A stretch of 64,000 nucleotides of DNA from NCBI RefSeq assembly GCF_905220565.1, contig NC_059412.1:13736125-13800124 (forward strand), in the 5' to 3' direction. Position numbers and translations under genes: made by a program. Source of the DNA: Melitaea cinxia (Eukaryota; Arthropoda; Insecta; Lepidoptera; Nymphalidae). Positions 33,401 to 42,499 of the stretch are shown in pieces (positions within the stretch are counted from its first letter, which is position 1; every line of letters starts with the position of its first letter). Below the pieces are notes generated by a model. That model had not been told where the DNA came from. It saw only the letters and a list, made by a program, of their open reading frames with translations, and did not search any database.

Positions 33401-35451
33401 CCTTCATCTTTTTGAACAAATAATTATATGCACACGTGAATAATCACGGCATAAGCCAATAGAATAAAATTTGTATTGCTGACTATACTTCACTTAATAA
33501 AGAAATACACATGTCAGAAGTGAAACTTCTTCGGCAAACTAATTTTTGACCGACTTCAAAAAAGGAGGAGGTTACTTAATTCGATCGTATATTATATATG
33601 TATATATATATATATATATTAATGTATATACGAGGATAACTTCGTCGTTTCTGACCGATTTTGATAATTTTTTTTTGTTGGAAAAGCGATATCCTAAGTG
33701 TATCATGATAAGGAAACCAGGATCTGATGATGGAACCCTAGAGAAATCGATGGAAACCCTCGAAAATCCCCTTAACTTTTTACTGGGTGTACCGATTTTG
33801 ATCATTTTTAATTTAATCGAAAAACGTCACGTTTAAATTTTGTTGAGATCTGATTACAACTTTTGGAGTAATCTTTGATAATGCGTATTTACTTGACTAT
33901 TTTTTCGTCTACCTTCGTTATATTACTTGTCGATGTAATTGAAGTCGGCTTTTCTTCGTTTGCCAGCAAACAGAATTATAAGTCTCTTTTATACTTATAC
34001 AAAACTAAAGCTTTAGATTTCCGTTTCAGCGCCGTCGACAACAACGTTGCGGTTTCATCGAAACATTGTCGTTTCATCCGTAAAAATTTTGATCCTCATG
34101 CACTTAAAGAAGTTACACTTCGAAAATACTTAAGTTTTCTGTGTTATACTATTACTATTATTTTTTTTTACCTTTGTCCTTTTCTGTCTCTAATATCATA
34201 TTGACAATGATAAAAATTGATAGTAAAAATTTAAAATAAATGAGTTTATTGATAAAGTGGATTAATAAATAATTATAGATAAGTAAATAACAATCTAATA
34301 TTTTCCTACTTATGTGACCTTGATTTGAAATTTATGACTTAGATGCTGTTGATTTGTACACCTTATAGCGATCGTTACTCATAGTAGGGAATATATCCAC
34401 CAACCCGCATTGGAGCAGTGTGATAGCGTGATTGATTAAGCTCTGATCCTTCTTCTACATAGAGAAAGAGGCCTATATCAAGCAATGATATATAATAGGC
34501 TGAAGCGATTTAGATGCCTAGTAAAAAGATATTAATCTGGATATCTACGGAATATAGCCTATGTAATTTTGAAAGAGTGTGCAAGATAAAATAATCAGCT
34601 ACAAGCAGTAAATAAGTAGTAGTAACTCTTCATTTGTCAAAAACAAAAGCATCTAATGCTCGACAACACTTCAATCATCACCAAGTCGACAAATACGAGC
34701 GTTTGCTCATAAATATGTTTTCCAGGCATAACGTCTCTCCGTTTTGCGATTATGACTACAATCATGCACAAATAAGTGACACACTGGTCTTGTAATAGAT
34801 TGAGCTCTGACCTATCTCTTACATAGAGATGAGACCTATGCCTAGCAATATGTAGCAAGTACAGGTTGAATCAATTTAACGAAATAATAGTGTAAACCAT
34901 ACTCACGCTTTAAGATCTTCGACGTGTATTCTATGCGATATTTTTTCCTTGGTCAGGAAATCCAGGAAATCAGCTTGATATTGTGGCTTAACAAGCACAA
35001 CCCCTTCCCTGTTCAACGCTGCATTACTGACGAAGTCCAGCTCAAGTTCTGGGATCTTGCTGCCCAGCTTTTCCAATTGTTCATAGGAATCTGGTTTGAC
35101 AATGTAGGATTTCCATCTAGAAAGAGCAATTACACAATCTGGTCTCAAAAATTCGAAAATAATTACATTTTATTCCATCATTGATTAATAACTTTATTAT
35201 TGCATTTTATATTGCATTTCATTTTTGGTCTTATTCCAGGCGAGCGTATTGTATTGTATTTTGTATTTATATAAACAAATATTAAAACTCAAATAGTTAT
35301 CGGGTTTTATCTAAAACATAGGCATTAAAACATACACTTAATAAAAGAGTTTGAATGTGTATATAATTATTTGATATTGAACTTACCCTATATATATTTC
35401 ATGTTTGGCGTTTACCGCCGCCACCAAAAGAACCAGAGTCAAGAACTTCAT
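27478..35451 (-). CDS. Secreted M14 zinc carboxypeptidase (A/B type), five exons, complete
   Basis: Exons on the minus strand are 35451-35387, 35116-34907, 30754-30652, 28966-28658 and 28050-27478 (65, 210, 103, 309, 573 nt), all with GT..AG borders. They sum to 1260 nt, 419 residues plus stop. Residues 1-15 are a signal peptide (cleavage likely after VNA). The activation propeptide runs to about residue 113, with a trypsin-type site RTR-S. The catalytic domain has zinc ligands H180 and E183 (GGMHAREW) and H307 (TMHSFGS). It also has the substrate-binding pair N254-R255, the substrate-binding Arg in WRKTR, Tyr363 (bovine Y248) and catalytic Glu385 (YTYELPG). Length and order match digestive carboxypeptidases of the family. 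The pocket residue aligned with bovine 255 is Glu370, which would favour basic or polar C-terminal residues (inference). Introns of 270, 4152, 1685 and 607 bp hold SINEs and LINE fragments. A TATA box lies just upstream. It is divergent from the other complete copy at 44446-48344 and lacks that gene's intron 4. Confidence 0.95.
28170..28525 (-). repeat. tRNA-derived SINE, family 2, in intron 4
   Basis: Minus orientation. Head with CGTTGGCGCAACGGTTACAG and box B GCGGGTTCGATCCCCGC. The body contains AACCTGTTGCGTTGGC-like sequence and the 3' end is TTACAGGCTGAAGCG. Almost full length. It lies in the last intron of the minus-strand carboxypeptidase gene, in the same orientation as the gene. Confidence 0.8.
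28990..29215 (+). repeat. Family H repeat in intron 3
   Basis: Starts CTATACTATAATATTATAAA. TTGAATAGGCTGTAAAACTG, TTCACTGTTGGGAAGCTAC and AAGCCGGGACGGGATGCTAG follow in the same order as at 18149-18350. Confidence 0.7.
29338..30165 (-). repeat. Family P repeat, long diverged copy in intron 3
   Basis: Minus orientation. The right end TTGTTTGCTCGCAAATGAAA is at the low-coordinate side, and CTTCTCCTTTTTTGGAAGTC at the other. Several internal sub-blocks recur (GACGAAAAAATAGTCGAG, then GACGAAAAAATAGTGAAG), which suggests internal duplication or two merged copies. Confidence 0.65.
30287..30445 (-). pseudogene. C-terminal tail of an RTE-like LINE
   Basis: Minus-strand frame GRPPARWTDDLRKIDGVGWM followed by RIAENRNIWRELREVLVQQW, ending in a natural TGA at 30287-30289. 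This is the conserved C-terminus of RTE-type endonuclease-reverse transcriptases. Only about 50 codons remain. Confidence 0.75.
30540..30615 (-). repeat. SINE family 1 head fragment
   Basis: Plus-strand GGCGGGAATCAAATCCGCAA (box B) and AACTGCATAAACGGCCCA (degraded box A) are the head of a minus-oriented copy. The body is missing. Confidence 0.5.
30778..31388 (-). repeat. Family P repeat, near full length, in intron 2
   Basis: From AATTGTGTTTGCTCGCAAAC, then ACCGACTTCAATTACATCGA, to CTCCTTTTTTGGAAGTCGGT. Inside are CCCATCATCAGATCCTGGTT and two copies of the TCAAAATCGGTACA block. This is the best copy for the outline of the family: ends ACCGACTTCAA and TTGAAGTCGGT are inverted. Class undetermined. 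Confidence 0.75.
31780..32960 (+). pseudogene. RNase H region of a non-LTR retrotransposon, in intron 2
   Basis: A plus-strand frame around 32155-32870 carries an RNase H fold: FTDGSKCGNGSGAAFYVP, then MSLELIAISEAL, then ILTESKSALQHLNG, then VPSHIGISGNEEADRLAKEG. Catalytic acids are visible in TDGS, LEL and EEAD. The third position reads TES where most copies have TDS. A TAG at 32470-32472 replaces the Trp normally before VPSHIG. The frame upstream (31790-32023) probably belongs to the RT-RNase H linker, with frameshifts between. 5' truncated; inserted in the 4.15-kb intron of the carboxypeptidase gene, on the opposite strand. Confidence 0.8.
33549..33985 (+). repeat. Family P repeat in intron 2
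   Basis: Starts ACCGACTTCAAAAAAGGAGG. Contains a (TA)n at about 33598-33620, GGATAACTTCGTCGTTTCTG and TAAGGAAACCAGGATCTGAT. Ends TTGAAGTCGGCTTTTCTTCG then TTTGCCAGCAAACAG. Confidence 0.75.
34366..34505 (+). repeat. SINE family 2, 3' part, in intron 2
   Basis: TAGCGATCGTTACTCATAGT, CAACCCGCATTGGAGCAGTG and TTAAGCTCTGATCCTTCTTC are the 3' half of family 2; no head is present. A shorter remnant lies near 34790-34870. Confidence 0.65.
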
Positions 35452-35487
35452 TATTGCAAAGTAATAGAGCAATAGGATCAAACACGT

Positions 35488-35494
35488 TTTTATA
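35488..35494 (-). promoter_or_regulatory. TATA box of the minus-strand carboxypeptidase gene
   Basis: TATAAAA on the minus strand, 37 bases upstream of the ATG at 35451. Transcription would start about 10-15 bases before the start codon, giving a very short leader. Confidence 0.6.
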
Positions 35495-35499
35495 GGCCA

Positions 35500-36025
35500 A
35501 TCGACTGATTGTAAATTTTATTGCTATAAATCCTTAACCGTTAAATTCTAATGCAAGGATTTTTTGACCCGTTTTGATTTTTCTTATTTTTGATTTGATC
35601 AGCAGTTTTTTTTTCGTACTGGATTTTAAAATAACTATCTTTATAATATCTCAAGCAATCAAAAAGCATTAGTATCAATGTTTTTGCTTGTAGACCATTG
35701 AGGATTACCAATACACTGTTCCACAGTATAATTGAAAACTTTCAATGTGTAATTCCAATTATCAAAATTTTTACTTTAACCTAAATCTTCCGAGTAACCT
35801 TGTAATGTAATTATAATGATTCCGCACAAAATAGCAACCGTGTTGTAGTTTTTAAAAGCTAAGAGGAGTTTTTAATTTTTGTTGTTGAATGAAAGCAGTC
35901 GGCAGAGGTTATGTACCCGTTTGGGACAGATCACAATTTGCATCTATATAAATATTTATTTGGGGTCTACTTAAGTGTATGTACTTGTGTGGCTTCCCAC
36001 CGTTCCTCGGAGAACATGTAAAGCC
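35500..36025. other. No gene recognised
   Basis: AT-rich sequence upstream of the minus-strand carboxypeptidase gene. It could hold its regulatory elements, but no specific site is supported. Confidence 0.5.
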
Positions 36026-36029
36026 ACCG

Positions 36030-36440
36030 GTCCTGATTTTAATCATAAATACGTGATAGCGATTGTTACTCTTGGCAGAAACATAATTACTGAACCCGTA
36101 AGGGAGCTATAATAAATACCGTTACGGCAGTAAGAATATAGCCACCCCCTCTCTTCCTGTGGGTGTCGTAAGAGGTGATTAAGAGACACATTTTCACTAC
36201 CACCTTGGAACTTCAAAAGCCGACCGATGGCGGGATAACTATCCAACTGCTGGCTTTGAATTATACAGGCCGAAAACGGGCAGCATCGTCTTCGGTGCGA
36301 CAAAGCCAGCCCTGCGGTCACCGAACCGCCTGCCCAGCATGGTGACTATGGGCAAAATACATGCGTATACAGGGTTTGCGCCATTTTCGGCACGACCTTG
36401 TGGAGACCTATGTCCAGCAGTTGACTACGAAAGGCTGAAA
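36030..36440 (+). repeat. RTE-like LINE/SINE fragment
   Basis: Contains GGTGTCGTAAGAGGTGATTA, GCCGACCGATGGCGGGATAA, CGTCTTCGGTGCGACAAAGC and, at the 3' end, ACCTATGTCCAGCAGTTGAC with a terminal ATGATGAT. The reverse of its central part is at 39250-39420. A minus-strand open frame here is a shadow. Confidence 0.65.
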
Positions 36441-36984
36441 TGATGATATCACCAAACCGGTAGTGGAACTGGTAAGACTTTTTTATACGGAGGTCGGGTG
36501 TTAGCCCACTAGTATTCTAGTAGTATTCTAGATCTATACAGTTAAATCGTCAATAATCACATTTATATTACAATTTAAATATAAAAAATAAATGGTGCCA
36601 GTTGAGGGTTAGACTTTACTAATTCTAAGATTAAATATTTTATTGATAATTGTAATAATACAGGAAAATATATCTTATCTTAAGAAGCTATAGCTACAGT
36701 TTTTCTAGATTACGCTAATACTAGTATTAACTGATATTTCATTATTAATCGTATTCGTAAATTTCTACGTCTGCCTTATTGAGTTTATTGCGTTGTCTTT
36801 GATTTATAACTTAATTTAGTTTAAAAACTTTTATGAATATATTACTTGACGGCTCTATAGTTTTGTAAGCACAATAAAAATAATTATAGTGAGATACTAT
36901 TTTTAGTCAGTCTGAACTGATTGTTCTTCCTACCTTCGAAATAAAAAGACCGGATATATTTGTAACAACCGCTCTGGTGTAGTG

Positions 36985-37110
36985 GTGAGAGTAGTCGCCT
37001 AAAACACCGTCGATCCCGGTTGTTATCATAAATACCTGATAGTGATCGTTACCCATAGTAGGGAATATATCTGCCAACCCGCAGTGGAACAGCGTGGTGG
37101 ATTCAGCTCC
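36985..37110 (+). repeat. SINE fragment with a different tRNA-like head
   Basis: CTCTGGTGTAGTGGTGAGAG resembles a tRNA box A. It is joined to the family 2 body (GTCGATCCCGGTTGTTATCA, then GTAGGGAATATATCTGCCAA). Short composite copy. Confidence 0.5.
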
Positions 37111-37128
37111 AATCTTTCGATCATACGA

Positions 37129-37340
37129 CTGAAGTAAAACTCGGCACAATAGGCCTGCACAGTGTCCTAGATATACAAAACGTATCTGCCTATGAGAGAA
37201 AGAAGTAAAGAAAATGTGTGCTTCGCACCTCTCTCTCTCTTGCTCTGTTGGCCTCGCCCGATCACGCTTTTCATAACGCTCTCGTCACGCACTCGCCAGC
37301 TTATTCCCCAAGTCAAGCGTGCGTAAAGAAGTTTTACTTC
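37129..37340 (+). mobile_element. MITE-like element, second copy
   Basis: Ends TGAAGTAAAACTCGG and AAGAAGTTTTACTTC are inverted. The interior shares TCATAACGCTCTCGTCACGC and CCAAGTCAAGCGTGCGTAAA with 9256-9425, and has an extra 5' segment. It ends 32 bases before the pogo-like element. Confidence 0.6.
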
Positions 37341-37374
37341 AAAAAATAAGTAATTTAAAAATTAAAATCTTATA

Positions 37375-39086
37375 GGGGAGAGCGGGGCTGAAAGTGCCGG
37401 GGGTAAGTTGTGCCGACGGAAATATCTTGAAAATAGAAAGAGATAGATTTACGATCGTATTGCGTCGCGAAATGCCTAAAAGTCGGGCACACACGGCTGC
37501 CATTTTAATTGCGTCAGCGACGCGGACCGTGTCGCTGTGCGTGTGAGGGTCCTCCAGCGACACGTAAGTAAATATTTTCGACTTAATACTTTTTGGTCTC
37601 AAGCTAGTATTTTTCTTGCTTTTAATATGAAAGTTTTAGTAAAAGGTTTGTTATTTATCCTAGTTTGTTATACAGTGTAATTTTGATGCTTTGAGAAGAG
37701 TGATTTTTGTATATGAGACAAAATATCACACTATCACGAGCGGGGTAAAATGTGCCGTTCACGTGGGGCTGGTTTTGCCGCGACACAACCAACCCCTAAG
37801 CAACCTTTATTGTATAAATCGACCCTCACAAAGTATAGACAACTTGCCTGTCTCTCGAAATAATCGAGAAAGGACTCCTGAATATCTTGATGAGTCAAAT
37901 TATGTGAGTAGCAATGTTGAGATTGAAACTAGTCAACCATCAGGTAATCAACAAGAGATACGTCAGTGCTTTCAAGAGCCTATCCCTTGCTGCAGCTTCC
38001 AGGAGCCTATCCCTTGCTGCAGGTTCCAAGAGCCTATCCCTTGCTGCAGCTTCCAGCTTCCTCAGTCAGCTGATAACAACACAAGAAATAAAACTACAGA
38101 AAATTTCTTACCAGAGCTAATAAGACCTCTTGCCTAAAGCATCTCCTAGATTAACTGCACATAGTAAAGGACGTAAAAGAAAGACAGCTGTTCTTACGGA
38201 CACTCCAGAGAAAAATGCTTTGGCCGAAGAGCAGGCTACTAAAAAGAAGAAGAAAGAAAGTGAAACTAAAAAGAAAGTTAAGGGAAAAGGCAAAGGAAAA
38301 GGCAAACAAATAAAAAAAACCGACTAAGCCCGTTAAGAGAAGAGTTTTACAAGATGACAGTTTTGATGATGAACAAGAATGGTACTGTATCATATGTTGT
38401 GATGCCTATTCTAACTCTGCCCCTGGAGAAAAATGGATTGAATGCAGAGAATGTAAGAATTGGGCCCATTTGCAATGTATTGAAGATGAAGAAAGCCAAG
38501 CATTTGTATCTTTTTTGATTCCTTAAAAACACTCAAGATACTGATAAATAAGAGACTGGAAGAACTCTGTGATTTTATAATTTAAGAGAAATCTTTATTA
38601 TTTTTTGTGATACAGTCCTTAAGGACTGATAATTTTATTAATTGATCTCAATCGTAAAAAATAAGTACAAACTATTGATTAAAATATTTTATTTTAATAT
38701 GTTATTAATATATGTTACAAAAAAGTACATTTTAAGAACTGATTTATAGTAAAAAGTATAAGGAATAAATATATTATTATAAAATTGATGTATTTTAATT
38801 CTACATATATTTTCATTCATGTAAAACACCTAGAATTATCAACGGCACAACCAACCTCAGCTACGGCACAACTTACCCCAAAGCGGGGTTGGTTGTGCCT
38901 TGCCGCCGCTGTATAAAAAAATCACTTTTTCTTAAAAACTATTAGAAATATGCAAAATCTGTAGGTAAATTCGTAATCTACACTAAATTTGGCTTAGGAT
39001 GAACCACTACTTTCAAACATAGTACTCGTTTAATCCGAATTATATAAAGATTTGTCAAAATCGGCACTTTCAGCCCCGCTCTCCCC
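37375..39086 (+). mobile_element. pogo-like (TA-targeting) DNA transposon, non-autonomous
   Basis: Perfect 25-bp terminal inverted repeats (37375-37399 and 39062-39086, beginning GGGGAGAGCGGGGCT) are flanked by TA on both sides (37373-37374, 39087-39088). Subterminal GGGGT..GTGCCG-type motifs recur just inside both ends, for example GGGTAAGTTGTGCCG and its inverse GGCACAACTTACCCC. The interior contains only the C-terminal part of a transposase in broken frames (see next entry). The DDE catalytic core and the DNA-binding N-terminus are missing, so it can move only in trans. Confidence 0.88.
37691..38527 (+). pseudogene. C-terminal region of a pogo/Tigger-like transposase, frameshifted
   Basis: Three plus-strand frames read in succession. 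The first, 37691-38137, ends LPELIRPL and contains three tandem 9-residue units FQEPIPCC(S/R) at 37970-38050. The second, 38130-38327, has PKASPRLTAHSKGRKRKT, then AVLTDTPEKNALAEE and a Lys-rich tract. The third, about 38317-38525, reads EWYCIICCDAYSNSAPGEKW, then IECRECKNWAHLQC. The IRPLPKA...LTDTPEK segment and the C-x2-C...C-x2-C-x4-H-x2-C finger are typical of the tail of pogo-like transposases in insects. The last Cys pair of the finger is lost (FVSFFDS). Frameshifts near 38133 and 38320. Confidence 0.75.
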
Positions 39087-39192
39087 TACAAATAAAAATG
39101 AATGTTGCTAAGCTCATAACTCGAGAACGGCTCGATCAATTTGGCTAATTTATTTTTTTGTATGTGCTTCAAAGCCTACGAAAGGTTTTATT

Positions 39193-39195
<3 letters not shown>

Positions 39196-39245
<50 letters not shown>
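39196..39245. repeat. (TA)n microsatellite
   Basis: About 50 bases of alternating T and A, read directly, at the edge of a LINE fragment. Confidence 0.95.
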
Positions 39246-39246
<1 letters not shown>

Positions 39247-39248
<2 letters not shown>

Positions 39249-39420
39249 ACTTCAGCCTATCGCAGTCTATTGATATAGACCCACAGTTTGCGCTAAAAAT
39301 GGCATGAACTCATGTTTGTTGCATATAGTCACTACGCTGGGCAGGCGGGTTGGTGACCGCAGGGCTGGCTTTGTCACACCGAAGGCGCTGCTGCCCATCT
39401 TCGGTCTATGCCCAGACTGA
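39247..39420 (-). repeat. RTE-like LINE fragment
   Basis: TACTTCAGCCTATCGCAGTC, GGGCAGGCGGGTTGGTGACC and CATCTTCGGTCTATGCC are the reverse of the 36030-36440 element. It is followed by a segment also found, inverted, at 280-370 (CCAACTTGGGAGATAGGGTA). Confidence 0.6.
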
Positions 39421-39578
39421 TTGTTGTAGGTCCAACTTGGGAGATAGGGTAGTTTTTACCTCAATTAGACCCGGTAAGTGGCGCTACTATCGGTATGTAA
39501 CTCCAAAACTACTGAACCAATTTTTGTTCAACATTCGTTTTTATTTACATATAGAAAATAATATTGAATTGTTCTTAC

Positions 39579-39643
39579 CTTGCATATATTTCATTCTTTG
39601 CATAAATTTCTGCCACAACTAAAAGCAATGTCAATATCTTCAT
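39579..39643 (-). pseudogene. Orphan signal-peptide exon of a carboxypeptidase paralogue
   Basis: On the minus strand an ATG at 39643 opens MKILTLLLVVAEIYAKNEIY, followed by Ala-Arg and a GTAAGA donor. Exon length (65 nt) and splice phase equal exon 1 of the gene at 27478-35451, whose start MKFLTLVLLVAAVNAKHEIY is clearly related. No propeptide or catalytic exon of this copy was found down to 35500; that interval holds LINE and pogo-like sequence. It is probably the 5' remnant of a deleted tandem copy. Confidence 0.7.
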
Positions 39644-40484
39644 TTCTCTTAACTAAATAAAATTAACCAAAACTCTCTCACAATATCTCGGTGATATCAT
39701 AACAACTTTAAAATCCTATCCATCATTTAAAATATAGTACTTATTTATACCAACGGTAAGGACTAGAATTGCATCTTATCTGAAGACACAACTATCAGTT
39801 TTGCAGATAATGGTTACTCTAAGATAAGTAAAGAAAAGATAACAAATGATCAAATGTAACAAAACGTAACACTACGTTTTATTGTACTCTAAACCAGAAA
39901 TAATACGTAGCAAATTGATTTTAACAAATTATCATAACTACAAATGTATACAATACAAAGGGCGGCCTTATCGCAGAAAGCAATCTCTTCCAGGCAATCA
40001 AGGGACAGAGGAGATGGTATTGTGTCGGTGTGTAGAGGAGCCAAGTTGACAAAAACATGTGGATTGACCTGCCAGTCGTGGATTCATAGGACAAGTCTAC
40101 TTCATTTTAGGGTTTCGTACCTCAAAAGGAAAAAAACGGAACCCTTATAGGATCACATTGTTGTCCGTCTGTCTGTCAAGACCCTTTTTCTCGAGAGCGC
40201 GTGGAGGTATCAAGCTGAAATTCATACCAAATACTCACTCCTACTACTGTCCCTTTCAGCTATGAAAGAATAAAACTTCTGAGCTAACGCAATCACAAAA
40301 TACAGCCGTTTATCGTACAAATTTTCGACACTCGCAAGGGAATCAAAACCTACAGAGTACTTCCCGTGAACTTAGAATCTTAAAATTTGGTACGAACAAT
40401 CTTCTTATAGCACAGATAAAGGAAAAATTGCAAAAAGCATAAATCTTTTCTTACATTATATAATAAAAATATTTTTTGATAATA

Positions 40485-40914
40485 TCTAAGATTTTATTTT
40501 TGTGTTACCCACATTAGGAATTCTAAACATTTTTTGAATATCATATCAAAAATTGACCGCTCCAGCGGGGTTCGAACCCGCGTCTCCGACGTACCGTGTC
40601 GGCGCTCTAGCCAATTAAGCTATGGAACGATACACCCGCTCGAGCGAAATTTTCGATATGATAATTTTAAATTACGGTTTAAGCGAACCGTGGCGCCGTC
40701 TATAGTGAGCTCTTTACAGAAACCCGTAACTATTCAAAGTTTCATATTACAATGAAAATCTTTGACAGGAGACGACACCGTGCTATTTTTAATATCTAAG
40801 ATTTTATTTTTGTGTTACCCACATTAGGAATTCTAAACATTTTTTGAATATCATATCAAAAATTGACCGCTCCAGCGGGGTTCGAACCCGCGTCTCCGAC
40901 GTACCGTGTCGGCG
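40485..40914 (-). mobile_element. Dimeric tRNA-like (SINE-like) insertion
   Basis: The block 40488-40613 is repeated almost exactly at 40795-40913. Both contain ACCCACATTAGGAATTCTAA and a tRNA-like right half. The second copy stops in the middle of the anticodon arm. On the minus strand this is a 5'-truncated unit followed by a full unit, flanked as a whole by a ~14-bp duplication. The layout suggests one retroposition of a dimer. Confidence 0.6.
40558..40629 (-). tRNA. tRNA-like sequence, probably SINE-borne (anticodon GGU if folded)
   Basis: On the minus strand the stems CGTTCCA/TGGAGCG, GCTT/GAGC, CCGAC/GTCGG and GCGGG/CCCGC can all form, and box B GGGTTCGAACCCC is perfect. The anticodon loop is ACGGTAC, giving GGU with C instead of U at position 33. 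GGU is not normally used for eukaryotic tRNA-Thr. Its presence in a duplicated insertion argues for a retroposed tRNA-like element rather than a working tRNA. Confidence 0.55.
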
Positions 40915-40989
40915 GTATTTTTTGATAATTTTTGTAAGGAACCCTCGGTGCGCGAGTTGAATAGCTCTTGGCCGGGTTTTTTTACGATT

Positions 40990-41485
40990 CAATATATTGA
41001 CGTCATCGTTTATATTTGTAATTAATTAATAATCTAGTTGAAAATCTATTGTAACAATGCTTATTATTTGGCAATGGATTGAGGTTTAATAACGACGTTA
41101 TCTTTTACAGTACGATCACGAGATATAAGTGCAGATTAAAACGATATATAAAATCAATAATAGTAGTAAAGAAACAGTCGTAGCTAGAAATATTTTGCAA
41201 TGCGCGATAGCAAGGCCGATTATCCAAGATTATTTCCAGAGAAAATCAATTCGTTACTATTGAATTTGCAGTCGTAGTGCCCAAAAGTTTGAACAAAGGT
41301 ATCGAATTTCGCACTTAAATAAAAAATTAAAAACTCCTAGACCGTAGCAGATAGATTTATTTTTTATTTTTTTCTGAGTTGGCCCCGTGCCCCCCACAAG
41401 CACCTGCGGGGTTATCCATTAATTACCGGACAACCTGTATACAGCAGCCTTGTTTTTTTTATTAATTATTGTATTTTTACAATTT
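40990..41485. other. No gene recognised
   Basis: AT-rich sequence before the carboxypeptidase pseudogene. I looked for upstream carboxypeptidase exons here and found none. Confidence 0.5.
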
Positions 41486-41488
41486 TAG

Positions 41489-42086
41489 AATCGCTTCTGG
41501 CGAAAGAACCGTAGAACTGGTTTTGGTTTTTGTCTCGGAGTGGACCTAACAGAAACCATGCATTCAACTGGGTAATTACATCCAGGAACTCACCCTGTCA
41601 GGACACCTTCCACGGACCCAGTCTCTGAACCAAAAACTCAAATGAAAAGAAACATAATAAATCAATACAGAAGCCGTATTGCACTGTTTATATCACAGCT
41701 TCGGAAACATGATTTTTTTGGCTTTGGTAATAGACAACTGCCCTCTAATACCTTAATACTACACCTATTTGGTGTTCAAATTGCCGGAAGAATTGACGCA
41801 GTTAAATGGCCTACTCATTACAATTACACAGTTGGTAATATTGTGGCAGTTATAGGATGGTTCGGGTAGTTCCGGCGATTACATCCAAACCATGATCGGC
41901 CAAGGTATTTCTTATACTTTTGAATTGCCTGCTTATAGAGGTGATCCTACCTTGAATGGTTTCCTGGACGAACCTGCTTTTATCCGTCACGCTGGTATGG
42001 AAACTTGGGAGGGTATCAAAGAAGGTGCCAGTTACGTTATTCGTAATAGACGGACTCTAATGAATGATCAGGTTACAAGTGAATAG
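41489..42086 (+). pseudogene. Last exon of an M14 carboxypeptidase, frameshifted
   Basis: After an ATTTTAG acceptor the sequence follows exon 6 of the gene at 44446-48344, starting NRFWRKNRRTGFG. Early on a base is missing in the DLNRN motif. A short deletion removes part of the SAFSEPET region. The zinc-His region (ATATCACAGC) is out of frame, and a deletion turns the GYTASGGSSD segment into frameshifted GWFG and a stop. The C-terminal third (41892-42086) is again open with SYTFELPAYRG and the catalytic Glu, ending in TAG. At least four lesions; not functional. No upstream exons are present. Confidence 0.88.
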
Positions 42087-42224
42087 TTTTACGCTATAGC
42101 TGTTAAAAGAATATTGTCAAAATATTTTTTACAAGGATAACATACTCGTATATACATGTAAGACTGACACTTAATGAATTTATTTTCGTTTTTAAGATCT
42201 TTCATCTCGTCAACACCTAATTAA

Positions 42225-42492
42225 ATAAATAATAAATAAATAAATAAATATCGACAACATAAAAACACGGTTGTCTGTTCCTACGGTAAGCAACTTAATG
42301 CTTGTGTTATAGGTAACGGCCGACTGGTATAACTACATTTTTTTATAAACATACATAAAAATAATATATATACAAATAAATATATATATATTACACCCAG
42401 ACTCAGGGTGGGAATCGACCCACAACACTTGGAGCAGAAAGCAGGGTAAACGCAGGATAGCACGGCACTACAAACTGCGCCAACGGGCTAGT
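42225..42492 (-). repeat. tRNA-derived SINE, family 1
   Basis: Minus orientation with (TAAA)n tail at 42225-42250 and TCCTACGGTAAGCAACTTAA. The head is CAAACTGCGCCAACGGGCTA. Box B is slightly damaged (GGAATCGACCCAC). About 20 extra bases lie between the boxes. Confidence 0.75.
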
Positions 42493-42499
42493 CAAATTT

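Larger units (their letters stand above)
40109..40986 (+). mobile_element. Lepidopteran-type dispersed repeat split by a tRNA-like dimer
   Basis: The left part 40109-40484 starts AGGGTTTCGTACCTCAAAAG and continues GGAACCCTTATAGGATCACA. The right part from about 40915 ends GGAACCCTCGGTGCGCGAGT and TTGGCCGGGTTTT. Both have the look of one repeat family common in moth and butterfly DNA. The interruption 40485-40914 is flanked by a likely duplication of TATTTTTTGATAAT (40471-40484 and 40915-40928). Confidence 0.65.

Noticed and set aside
36043..36321. A 92-codon minus-strand frame
   Set aside because: Translates the reverse of a dispersed LINE/SINE segment; the same frame appears at 39350-39622 for the same reason.
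40805..40915. Second tRNA-like sequence
   Set aside because: Only the 3' half (T arm and part of the anticodon arm) is present; it is the truncated member of the dimer.
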